DNA from: Luscinia megarhynchos
Taxonomy: Eukaryota; Chordata; Aves; Passeriformes; Turdidae
Direction of reading: 5' to 3'
NCBI GenBank assembly: GCA_034336665.1
Contig: JAPFBE010000013.1
Location: forward strand, 20,625,056 to 20,689,055
Length of the DNA stretch: 64,000 nt
A program made the position numbers and the translations under genes. Below, piece by piece: positions 15,101 through 22,860 of the stretch. The notes below the pieces were generated by a model. It saw only the letters and a list, made by a program, of their open reading frames with translations, searched no databases and was not told the origin of the DNA. Position 1 is the first letter of the stretch, and each line of letters opens with the position of its first letter.

Positions 15101-16571
15101 ACCAGCCAAGCAAAGAGCTAAGTTAAGCCAACTGAAAGGGAGCAGAAATACTCTTTCACTGAAACTGATTACAGTCTGAGGCTGTTACGCTGTTCCTAAT
15201 AATAACAGTAAAACCAACGAAAACTAGAAAAGTACTGCGGGTTTTAAGTTTGTGCCAACATCTCCTCAGTGGACACCCGTTCTCAGCAGTGCTCTCAATG
15301 TCTGATTCCACTTGCTCCCCTTCTTCCTCCTGTTCCTCTGCAGTTGGTGATTCCTTTGAAACACTAGTTTTATTTTCTTTTGTAAACTATAATTGTGATC
15401 ACCTTTTTAGGCATGAATTTCTTTGACTAATTTGCTCATACATGCCACATTAAATAAATATATAGTTCTGTAGTAGTAAAAGAATCTTCTCTGTCCAACA
15501 ACAGACTTCCTGCTGTTTAGCATTAAGTGTAGAAGAGAAGCTTACTTCAAAAAAATTGTCATTTAAAACTTAGTTGAAGGAAAGAAACAAACACACCATA
15601 TAACAGAAAAAGGTGTAATAGGAAGATCAAACAAATGCCAAAAGTAATGCAGCAATGCATAGAAAATTCTTCCAAAGTGGATTTATTATTCATACTACCC
15701 ATATCTAGTGTGTTAGATGACATGCAGAACACCTGAAATAGATACTGGACAGGCATTTCAAGATGAAAAATATATTAAAAAGAAAAATACTGGCCTCTGA
15801 CTGAAAGAGTCTGGTGGAGTTAAAAACCTGATTTCAGTATTAGCTACAGAGATATGTCTAAGCAGCAAAAATTTTCAGGGGAGGGATTTTGAGAGCTGGG
15901 GCACAGCAAGAACAGCAGGCACACTGCTTAGTCCAGAACTTTACTATGACCAGAGTAAAAATGAAATTTTGTCACTATGATTTGTGTTAGAGATAGAGAA
16001 GATACACACTTTTTAAGTAGTGAAAAAAGGTGTCCTTATTAACCAGCTTGAACTTATAGGGTTTTTTTAAAGCACTGTGCTTAACTGTAATTTGTTGGTA
16101 CTAGTTGTTACCTCATTTGATTAGTTTGTTAGTGGTGGCCATGTGCTTACTATGGTTTCTTTCTTTAGAGGTGTTCTTCTTCTAACAATCCAGGATAGTT
16201 TTCACAAGTGCAGTTAACTGTCACAGTTTTAGAATTCCTTACAAGAATATGCAGCTTTACACTGTCTTGAGATTCTATTCTCATGGGAATTATCAGACTA
16301 GCTGTTGGCTCAGCTGAAGTAATAAGGCCTAAAACATAGTTTTATAAGGTCTTTTCTTTCATAAAGTTTCACTTACATCTAACAAAATTTGGCAACATCA
16401 AGAGCAGGAAGTGGAAATGAAGTAAGAAAGGGGTGAATGGTAGAAGAAGCCAGAAGTTACTGTAGGTTCAGTACTGAAATCACAATGCTACAGGCAAATA
16501 CTCACCACTGGGATCTTCCTGTGCATCTTCTGCTGGTTCCTCTTCCATTGGAAAAGATGGATGTCCTCTCT
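31..16571 (-). CDS. CFAP44: CFAP44 (WDR52), 5' part of gene, exon-intron spliced, runs off left edge
   Basis: Cilia- and flagella-associated protein 44 is a large WD-repeat protein of the motile axoneme (tether/tether-head complex of inner dynein arm f) needed for sperm-tail and ciliary beating. Fourteen minus-strand exons read in order: 16571-16506, 14415-14238, 13272-13110, 12104-12002, 11710-11494, 10086-9972, 9486-9322, 8300-8145, 7511-7464, 6066-5967, 4754-4660, 3060-2854, 1928-1818 and 180-31. All junctions are GT/AG and phases agree; from Met at 16548 they give 617 codons without a stop. The product has an acidic start, then WD-type blades (motifs such as LTIWDWK, SVRIYDF, LLLWEGG). 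The human protein is about 1,850 residues, so roughly two thirds lies beyond the left edge. The true start is uncertain; an upstream exon is likely. Introns hold CR1, an LTR and simple repeats. Identity rests on recalled similarity to human CFAP44. Confidence 0.9.
1818..1928 (-). CDS. CFAP44: CFAP44 exon
   Basis: 111 bp, 37 codons, phase 0/0. It begins [20 protein letters not shown] and ends [11 protein letters not shown], flanked by a CTCAG acceptor and a GTGAGT donor. A short (AAAC)n run lies in the intron immediately upstream in the transcript, at about 1934-1957. Confidence 0.87.
2854..3060 (-). CDS. CFAP44: CFAP44 exon (WD blade)
   Basis: 207 bp, 69 codons, phase 0/0. It starts [20 protein letters not shown] and ends [12 protein letters not shown] before GTATGT. 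This is a typical WD blade ([14 protein letters not shown]) followed by a second blade start ([13 protein letters not shown]). Confidence 0.92.
4660..4754 (-). CDS. CFAP44: CFAP44 exon (WD blade)
   Basis: 95 bp, enters in phase 1 and leaves in phase 0. It encodes [20 protein letters not shown] and ends [11 protein letters not shown] before GTGAGT. The first two bases complete an Arg codon with the preceding exon. Confidence 0.9.
5967..6066 (-). CDS. CFAP44: CFAP44 exon (WD blade)
   Basis: 100 bp, enters in phase 0 and leaves in phase 1. It encodes [20 protein letters not shown] and ends YLMATTALD, then one base and GTAAGT. It is the start of a WD blade completed by the next exon (SVRIYDF). 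Confidence 0.9.
6682..6686. repeat. Target-site duplication, left copy
   Basis: CTGTT immediately before the TG of the solo LTR, identical to 7315-7319. Confidence 0.8.
6687..7314 (+). mobile_element. Solo LTR of an endogenous retrovirus
   Basis: A 628-bp element beginning TGCCCTGGGGTGACG and ending AAACCAGGACA, i.e. TG...CA termini. It is flanked by an exact 5-bp direct repeat CTGTT (6682-6686 and 7315-7319), the target-site duplication. An AATAAA near 7181 sets the plus orientation and is followed by a U5-like GT-rich stretch. No internal retroviral genes adjoin it, so it is a solo LTR left by recombination. It sits in the CFAP44 intron between exons 7511-7464 and 6066-5967, antisense to that gene. 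Five-bp duplications fit ERV-L or some avian ERV groups; the family name needs a repeat library. Confidence 0.85.
7315..7319. repeat. Target-site duplication, right copy
   Basis: CTGTT immediately after the terminal CA of the solo LTR, identical to 6682-6686. Confidence 0.8.
7464..7511 (-). CDS. CFAP44: CFAP44 micro-exon
   Basis: Only 48 bp, 16 codons, phase 0/0, encoding [16 protein letters not shown]. The acceptor is CTTCTTCAG; the donor GTAATT is weaker than its neighbours. It is accepted because it joins both flanks in frame and matches the conserved G-x-IWKLDL-x-FSN stretch. Confidence 0.85.
7751..7925 (-). mobile_element. CR1 LINE fragment
   Basis: Plus-strand text such as CAGTTGGAAAGATCC, TCAGGCCTGACCAAAA and TAGGAAGCCTGTTTCAGTG is the complement of avian CR1 sequence. 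The fragment lies in a CFAP44 intron and abuts a GGTA tetranucleotide repeat. Confidence 0.8.
7944..7998. repeat. (GGTA)n tetranucleotide repeat
   Basis: About thirteen imperfect GGTA/GATA/GGGA units directly beside the CR1 fragment. It is a candidate length-polymorphic microsatellite within a CFAP44 intron. Confidence 0.9.
8145..8300 (-). CDS. CFAP44: CFAP44 exon
   Basis: 156 bp, 52 codons, phase 0/0. It starts [20 protein letters not shown] and ends [10 protein letters not shown] before GTGAGA. It closes the blade opened by the previous exon (GIDGVIR/MWNFE). Confidence 0.91.
9322..9486 (-). CDS. CFAP44: CFAP44 exon (WD blade)
   Basis: 165 bp, 55 codons, phase 0/0. It starts [20 protein letters not shown] and ends [11 protein letters not shown] before GTGAGT. 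The [14 protein letters not shown] block is a hallmark of CFAP44 orthologues. Confidence 0.93.
9972..10086 (-). CDS. CFAP44: CFAP44 exon
   Basis: 115 bp, enters in phase 2 and leaves in phase 0. It encodes [20 protein letters not shown] and ends SFVELPDGK before GTAAGT. Confidence 0.92.
11494..11710 (-). CDS. CFAP44: CFAP44 exon (WD blades)
   Basis: 217 bp, enters in phase 1 and leaves in phase 2. It encodes [20 protein letters not shown] and ends [12 protein letters not shown], with the final Lys split across GTAAGT. It contains the classic WD blade core [10 protein letters not shown]. Confidence 0.93.
12002..12104 (-). CDS. CFAP44: CFAP44 exon
   Basis: 103 bp, enters in phase 0 and leaves in phase 1. 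It encodes [20 protein letters not shown] and ends SVRPYRILK. The donor GTAGTG is non-optimal, but phase and conserved content (HP-x-K-x-YF-x-V-x-EKG) support it. Confidence 0.87.
13110..13272 (-). CDS. CFAP44: CFAP44 exon
   Basis: 163 bp, enters in phase 2 and leaves in phase 0. It encodes [20 protein letters not shown] and ends [10 protein letters not shown] before GTATGG. It joins exactly to AHPSKEYF in the next exon. Confidence 0.9.
14238..14415 (-). CDS. CFAP44: CFAP44 exon (acidic N-terminal region)
   Basis: 178 bp, enters in phase 1 and leaves in phase 2. It begins [20 protein letters not shown], then KKKIPETFF, and ends [10 protein letters not shown], with a Lys split into HSFGYDC. 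The acidic stretch followed by K-x-PE-x-FF matches the segment before the WD region in CFAP44. Confidence 0.85.
15277..15386 (-). other. Possible extra CFAP44 exon or relic: acidic open frame
   Basis: The minus strand reads [20 protein letters not shown] then [15 protein letters not shown], the composition expected of the CFAP44 N-terminal region, in the right place and on the right strand. The most natural ends (TATAG acceptor, GG|GTGTCC donor) give phase 0 to 2, which does not fit the phase-1 junction between the 16.5-kb and 14.4-kb exons. It may be an alternative exon, a decayed exon, or chance. Confidence 0.3.
16506..16571 (-). CDS. CFAP44: CFAP44 first recognised exon, with possible start codon
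   Basis: Minus strand; in-frame ATG at 16548-16546, then [14 protein letters not shown] and a G split by a strong GTGAGT donor at 16505. Phase 1 matches the next exon at 14415. The frame also stays open upstream to a CTCCCAG acceptor at 16572-16573, so this may be an internal exon with the initiator further upstream. The ATG context (CCAATGG) is only fair. Confidence 0.6.
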
Positions 16572-19500
16572 CTGGGAGTGGTAAGACAAACCTTTAATAT
16601 TGTTGACTTTATTAGCCATTTAGACCATTTTCATTTCCTCTCAAATGATTTGGGATTCTCAAAGATGCTATTTGTCTCTGCCTGTACACAAATACGGATA
16701 ACCCAAAGATACGTCCTACTTTGTGGAGTGAATTAATTGGCTCAGGTTTTAGGACTTCAGGCTCTGAATAAACCACTACAGCAAGACTTTAATCGAAATA
16801 CTGTGTAATGTATTTACTGTGCAAGCACATGAGTTAAATGTGTTGAGCTTCTCCTTAATATACTGGGATGAGATCTGCTTTTGAGACAACAAGACTATTC
16901 CTTCACCTTTGTGGTGGACATAGCTGGAGATGGACATTCTGAGATCACCTAATATCTTGAATGGAAAAGCAACAGAGATGAATCTTTAAGAAAAAAGGAC
17001 TTTCTTCAAAACATTTTATAATGGACAACAAATTTTAAAAGTTGACACAATTTAAAAGAAAAGAGAACAGCTTAATAACACCCCTCCCTCACACAGACTC
17101 TCTTTTCAGGGTGCTACAATTTTCACTAGTTACTATTGTCCTCTGAAGTGGAAAAGGTCTATATTCATCATACAAAAACCAAACACATTGACCATTTTTA
17201 CAAAAGTCTCAAAAAGAAGGAAAAAAGCACAAGCATTGCTCTTATTCTAATTTTTTTCTGCCTTTTGATTTCATATGCATTCTCCACTTACAAATGAAAC
17301 TCCTTAAAATGCACATTGGAGCAACTTTGTATCAATATTACAACACTAAGACAACTATCCGAAATCAGAAAATTCAGAAGTTGTATATAAAGAAACATGA
17401 ACATTCAGAATAAGAAATATGGGCATGATGCAGGAAAATCTCTCTTCACTTGTAATTGTGATTTTGATGCCACTAAGAAGTCCCTAAAAATGCATTTCCT
17501 GTTTCCAGCTTTGGGTCAGAATCCATTTGGAAATAACATTTTGAGGAATTTCAGGCTTTTCTGATATTTCAAGAAAGGCAAAGTGCCCTAAGATAATGCC
17601 ACTCATGAGAAGGACAAGGAGGACAAAGAAATATTTCAGATATGTCATTCCTGTTGTTATATAGCCAAACTTCATCCAAAAGTCCTGAGTATCTGACAGA
17701 ATCTGACTTTCCTACAAAATTTCACATAAGAATTACAAATGAGCTTTTACTCCTTAGGAGTGCTGAGAAAAACTTGAAAATAGACAAGCAGAAAGTTTTA
17801 CATTTAGGAAACAAAAAAAAATTAAAATAAAAAAATTGCAATATATCTCAATATATTTAAATGGAATTCATGAGTTTTTAATGGGGTAACACAGCTGATA
17901 GCACTGAAGTTGAAGAAATAGTTATAGACTATTTGCATAAATAGATAGTGGAGTGTTCAGAGACCTGAATTCTAATTCCAAACCCAGTAAAGACATGTAC
18001 AATTTCTATCAGCCATTTCACCTCTGGCTGTCTCAGTTATCTCCTGCGAAAAATTAGATAATAATACTTACCCATCTTAGAGAAGTGTTTTGATATCCAC
18101 AGAGAAAAGAGCTATAAGATTTCAAATTATTATAACTAATTAGCAATCATTTATCTTCTAAAAATTAAAACTATCATAGTTTCCATTATAAATTAATTCC
18201 TAACTGGAAAATGCTTTAGGCTGAAAGAGGATATGAACATTTCCACTTGCATTGATATCTGGGTTCTAGTTAAAGAAAGATACTGCAATGTCCACTGTGC
18301 ACATTTTTGTGGAGGCATTCAAGCACTGTGCCAAAGCAAATTTTAATTTAAGGACTCAAAAGAAGCTCAAGCAGGTAAAGTGTCTACTTTAGCTGCAGAT
18401 TCTGGGTTTCATGAGTTGGCTGATCCAGAAAACGCTTGTGCAGGCTCACCATGACAAAGGCATGCATCTCTCTGCATGATGATTTTGTTTTCCGGAAGGG
18501 AGTTGGCAGTTTTTTTCAACAGATATCCTAAATCAGAAAAATTTAAGCCTTTTGATACCAAAAACTGAGATAATGACAAGTAAAATTGGTGTGACAAGTC
18601 TAGTGAGAAAAAGAAACAAGTCAGCAAGTATAATTTTTTTGCCAATGCCTGACTAGGGTAGTATATTTTCCTCCTGGTCCTAGTAAATCAGGACACTGAC
18701 TTGAAATACTGTACCAGATCCACATCAGCTTCATCATTTCCAACAACTCAGGAACTCATTCCAAGTCAGGATTGAATTCAGGTTATCCTTGTGGATAGTG
18801 CTACAAGCTGAGAATTTCAGCAAAGATCCATATTCTTTCAAACTGCCTTTTTCTTAGCTATGTTCTCAAAAGCCACAGACTGGAGAAATCTGTTCATTCA
18901 GGTATATTACTTCAGCTATTTCAAAACTAAATTTTTTTTGTCAATTTTGCTGCCACACAGAATCTTTTATTTGGAAGCTTCTCAAAAATTCCCAGTCAAT
19001 TTAGACATTAAGTGATTTCTTATCACAGACAATTGTCTCATTTATTCAAAATGCAGCATAATTAAATCAAATGGGTGTTTATTTCCTAAAACATAAACAA
19101 ATCCAGTGAGATGACACCACTTTCTTTCTATTTTGTCATTCTACATTTTTCTTCTTTCCAGAAAAAAGATGCTTAAATGTGTAAGCCTCATAAATGCAGT
19201 TCTGGCCTTCATGACCCTGTGAATACACTTCAACTGCATAAAGTATACGATATTAAATAATTATCAAAATGCTGCCTACAGTTTTACTTTAGAAAACAGA
19301 ACATCTAACAGAACATCCAACAGTTATTTTAAGCTGTCTCTGCCCCACCATTAATGGTTTAAGTGTGCTTAAATGACATCACCTATCAGATTTTATATCC
19401 ACAGAAGAGAGCTCATCAGTTCTGAACACTAAATCAGTTTCTGTAGAAATAGGGAGCTATTACTGCAGAATAAAAGTGCAGTGCTATAAATACCAGTAAC

Positions 19501-20920
19501 AAGCAACAGATTAAAAAATTACCTCTATATTGTACTACTTCTGCAGGATTTTATTTTTTTGGTTCATTCCAAAATGCATTAATTTTTTTGTAAAGTTTTG
19601 TAAAGTTTGTTTTAAAAAACTTCACCCACTGGTGGGCTTTGTGGGAAAAAAAAAAAAAAAGACACTGGGCCTTTCTTTCAGGAGAGATTGTGTTATTCCT
19701 TTAGTTGTTTACATTCCACATGTAAACTCAGTTTGTCCCAGACTTCCAATCCTGACTCCTCTTAGCACTGCACTGTGAGCTTTCCAGGCTGCACTCTCTG
19801 CTCTTTCTGACATGGGGGTAGCACTGGTCTAAAACACAGCTGCAGCACCTGGGTGTCATGAGGGGTGTCTGCCATGAGGAGCTCCATACTGATCATCTCT
19901 TCCAGGGTGAGGCATCTTCTTCAAGTCTAGCTCTGGATATGTCAGGCTTCTTCTCATCTGCCAAGTTTTGTTTCTTTAACTCGCTTTCAAGCACAGTCTC
20001 TCCTCAGAACTTTTTTCTGAAACTTTCATTTATTTTTGAAAAACAGCAGACCATCGAACATCTCTCTCAGTACTCCTTTTTGCCTTCAGACCACACCAGA
20101 GTACATCAGCAGTTAACTGGGACACTGATGAGTGCAAAATGGGCAAACAGAAGAGTCTTGTAAAACTTACTTTCATTTTTAAAAAAAATTGAAGTCTTAC
20201 AGTGTTTATATACAGAAAAAAAAAAATCCAAGTGTAAATCAGAAACCAGTGCTGTCTGTATATCATTATCTACCAGCACTAGAAAATTAGCAATAAAAGT
20301 CAGTTTAGGCAATCAACCCACGATCCCAAGGAAAAATAAAAAGTACTAGAGAATATGGCTGCTCTTACAACAGCTAGAAAACTTGAGAGCGAGGAGAATA
20401 ACAGAAGATATCAATTCTCACAGCAGTTAAGTATATAAATTATTTATTAGTCAGAGACCAAAGCGAGGATAAAGCTACAAAGCAGGACCTAGACACATTA
20501 TCTTTATCATAGCTCCATCGTGTCTCTTCTCCCTCATCAGAGAGAGAAAAGACACGGACCTGAGCCTTGCTATTGTTCTCCTCGTTACTATGTTGCACAC
20601 ATGTGAAGTATTTTCCCATTTCATTAGGAGAAATAAATCTAAATCGAATTTACAGTCTTACACCTAAAGTAGCCCTCTGTATGATCCACATATCCATGCA
20701 AGCAAAAGTTTCAAGTCTATTAAAGCCTGCCCTGTGAATAAAGGTTACCAGGTTTTTGCTAAGCAAAATAAAAGCAGGTGACATCACCAGTTACTTATTA
20801 ACTTACAGCATAAAGAAAAAACCATAAAAATGAGTATGAGAGGAGTACCACAAATGCAATAGGCAAAACAATTAACTGCCTCACGCAAGATGAAGAAAAC
20901 CCATCAAGTCCCACATTTCA
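16572..20920. other. Region upstream of first recognised CFAP44 exon; no gene recognised
   Basis: AT-rich sequence between the first recognised CFAP44 exon and the GC island, probably CFAP44 intron 1. I saw no convincing exon or repeat of known family. A 63-codon hydrophobic minus-strand frame at 17484-17675 has no recognisable relatives or splice context. An A-run sits at about 19646-19660. Confidence 0.4.
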
Positions 20921-21121
20921 GATGAGGTGCGGGACGGTCCTGCTGCAGGACATTCGTTCCTGTTTAGCGGGGATAGCAGAGGGCAGGCAAGGGACACCTG
21001 GCGCTCCGCGGGGCGGGCAGGGAGCCTCAGCGGGGCCACGGGGAGGGGGCGGGCACAGAGGGGCCCCGGGGGAGCGGGGCCACCGAAGAACAACCCACGG
21101 CACCCGCGGGCCCGCCGGGGG

Positions 21122-21608
21122 CAGCTGTGCCCCGAGCGGCCGCGGCCTCCCCACAGCGCCGGTACCTGTGCCCGTAGAGGCTTCCCCACAGCCCCGGTAC
21201 CTGTGCCCCGAGCGGCCGCGGCCTCCCCACAGCGCCGGTACCTGTGCCCGTAGAGGCTTCCCCACAGCCCCGGTACCTGTGCCCCGAGCGGCCGCGGCCT
21301 CCCCACAGCGCCGGTACGTGTGCCCGTAGAGGCTTCCCCACCGCGCCGGTACGTGTGCCCGTAGAGGCTTCCCCACAGCCCCGGTACCTGTGCCCCGAGC
21401 GGCCGCGGCCTCCCCACAGCGCCGGTACCTGTGCCCGTAGAGGCTTCCCCACCGCGCCGGTACCTGTGCCCGTAGAGGCTTCCCCACAGCCCCGGTACGT
21501 GTGCCCGTAGAGGCTTCCCCACAGCGCCGGTACCTGTGCCCGTAGAGGCTTCCCCACAGCCCCGGTACGTGTGCCCGTGGAGCGGCCTCCCCACAGCGCC
21601 GGTACCCG
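21122..21608. repeat. GC-rich minisatellite, 13 copies, two interleaved unit types
   Basis: Thirteen occurrences of CCGGTAC at spacings of about 35 or 41 bp. The short unit carries GTAGAGGCTTCCCCAC and the long one CGAGCGGCCGCGGCCTCC. The units alternate irregularly, with C/G variation after GGTAC. Long open frames on both strands here are by-products of the stop-free repeat. Confidence 0.92.
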
Positions 21609-21614
21609 AGCCCA

Positions 21615-21647
<33 letters not shown>

Positions 21648-21649
21648 GC
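21615..21649. repeat. (CCG)n trinucleotide run
   Basis: About eleven tandem GCC/CCG triplets in the GC island, next to the minisatellite. Confidence 0.85.
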
Positions 21650-21870
21650 TCCCGTCTCCAGGCAACCGCGGCGGCGGGGCGGTGCCCGGGAGCGGAGCCG
21701 GCGGTCGGGCTCGCGGCGCTACCGGGGGTATCGCAGGGATTGGTGGTTGCTTAACTTTGAGTTGTTCGGGTTTTTTCTTTAAAGTAACCTCTCCTTTGGC
21801 GACGGTTGCGGTCCTTTCAGAACTCAGCGGGAGAATTAAATTAGCGACAGGTCTGGCGGAGACGGTGTTG

Positions 21871-22115
21871 AGCTGCGCCAAAGGAGGTTTAGGTTGGACA
21901 TTAGTAAGAACTTTTTCACAGAGGGATGATTAGATATTGGAACGGGCTGCTCAGGGAGGTGATGGAGTCACCGTCGCCGGAGGTGTTTAAGGAAAGACTG
22001 GACGAGGCACTCCGTGCCCTGGTCCAGTTGATATGGCGGTGTTCGGTCACAGCCTGCACTGGATGATCTCGGAGGTCTTTTCCAACCGATCCCATCCTGT
22101 GGTTCCGTGAATTCT
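21871..22115 (+). mobile_element. CR1 LINE 3' end
   Basis: Sense CR1 3' text: AGGTTTAGGTTGGACATTAG, GGAACGGGCTGCTCAGGGAG, then GATGATCTCGGAGGTCTTTTCC and a degenerate terminal TTCYGTGATTC. It lies between the CFAP44 island and the ILDR1 start, about 0.4 kb upstream of the ILDR1 ATG. Confidence 0.9.
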
Positions 22116-22235
22116 CCAGGCGTTCTTCCCGCCCGCAGTCTTTAGCGTGCGCTCACGTGTGCGCCTCACTTGAGGCGCGCTGCCCCAGGCGGCACAGCTC
22201 GGGTAACTTCCCATACACCTGTGTGCTCAGGATAC

Positions 22236-22254
22236 ATTATATATATATATATAT
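22236..22254. repeat. (TA)n dinucleotide run
   Basis: About nine TA units in a short AT-rich pocket between the CR1 end and the ILDR1 promoter GC island. Confidence 0.85.
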
Positions 22255-22339
22255 CTAAACCTTTTATATTGATACAATAAATACATGCTTTGGAATACAT
22301 ATTTCTCATTTTACATATATATCTTAAAAGCAGTTCTTG

Positions 22340-22860
22340 AAGCTGCCGGCTGGTATTCTGTCTGGCGTTCCGGCGGAGGGGACAGGTAGAGAGGGAGGGG
22401 ACTGCAGCCGGCGGCAGCGCCCGGCCCCGGACAGGTGCCACGGAAGGGGAGGGACAGTGGGCGCGACGTCCCCGGGCGGAGGAGGAGGAGGAGGAGGAGG
22501 AGGAGGGGGAGGAGGACGAGCGCGCGCCATGGCCCCGCGCGGGCGCTGCCGGTGGGCGCTGCTGCTGGCCTGGCTGCCGGCCGGTGAGTGCGGCTCGGGG
22601 CTCACGGCCTCCTCCGGAACCCCGGCCAGCCCTGCCCCGGGACACCCCCGCGGCGCCGGGACTCGGGAGGCGCCCTCGGGTTTCGCCCTCGGTTAAGGTG
22701 GCGCGGGGTCGAGGGAGCGGCGGCGGCGCCGCGGTGAGGGGAAGGGGCGGCCCGGTCTGTTCCCCTCGGGGCCCTTTCCCGCCCGCGGGACTTTCCCCAG
22801 CTCGGTACGGAGCCGTGCGGAGACGAGTTTCGCTCTCGCCAAAGGTGCGGCTGACCTCTC
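22340..22860 (+). promoter_or_regulatory. ILDR1 CpG-rich promoter and first-exon region
   Basis: A GC- and CpG-dense block around the ILDR1 ATG at 22529, including a (GGA)n run at about 22470-22516 in the presumed 5' UTR. No TATA box is seen. The transcription start is not determined. Confidence 0.55.
22529..22583 (+). CDS. ILDR1: ILDR1 exon 1 (signal peptide)
   Basis: ATG in a strong context (GCGCCATGG). It encodes [18 protein letters not shown] and ends in phase 1 at a GTGAGT donor. Confidence 0.93.

Larger units (their letters stand above)
20920..21780. promoter_or_regulatory. GC-rich island, likely CFAP44 promoter side
   Basis: An abrupt change from AT-rich to CpG-dense sequence, upstream of the recognised CFAP44 exons and divergent from ILDR1. 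It contains a minisatellite and a CCG run. No TATA box or first exon could be fixed. The island probably holds the CFAP44 start; this is inferred from position and composition only. Confidence 0.5.

Noticed and set aside
17484..17675. 63-codon minus-strand frame with a hydrophobic stretch (YFFVLLVLLMSGIILG).
   Set aside because: AT-rich DNA easily gives such segments; no family, no exon context.
20881..21881. Minus-strand frames of 244, 189 and 284 codons, and plus-strand shadows.
   Set aside because: Products of the GC-rich minisatellite (repeats of GEASTGT and WGSLYGH type), not proteins.
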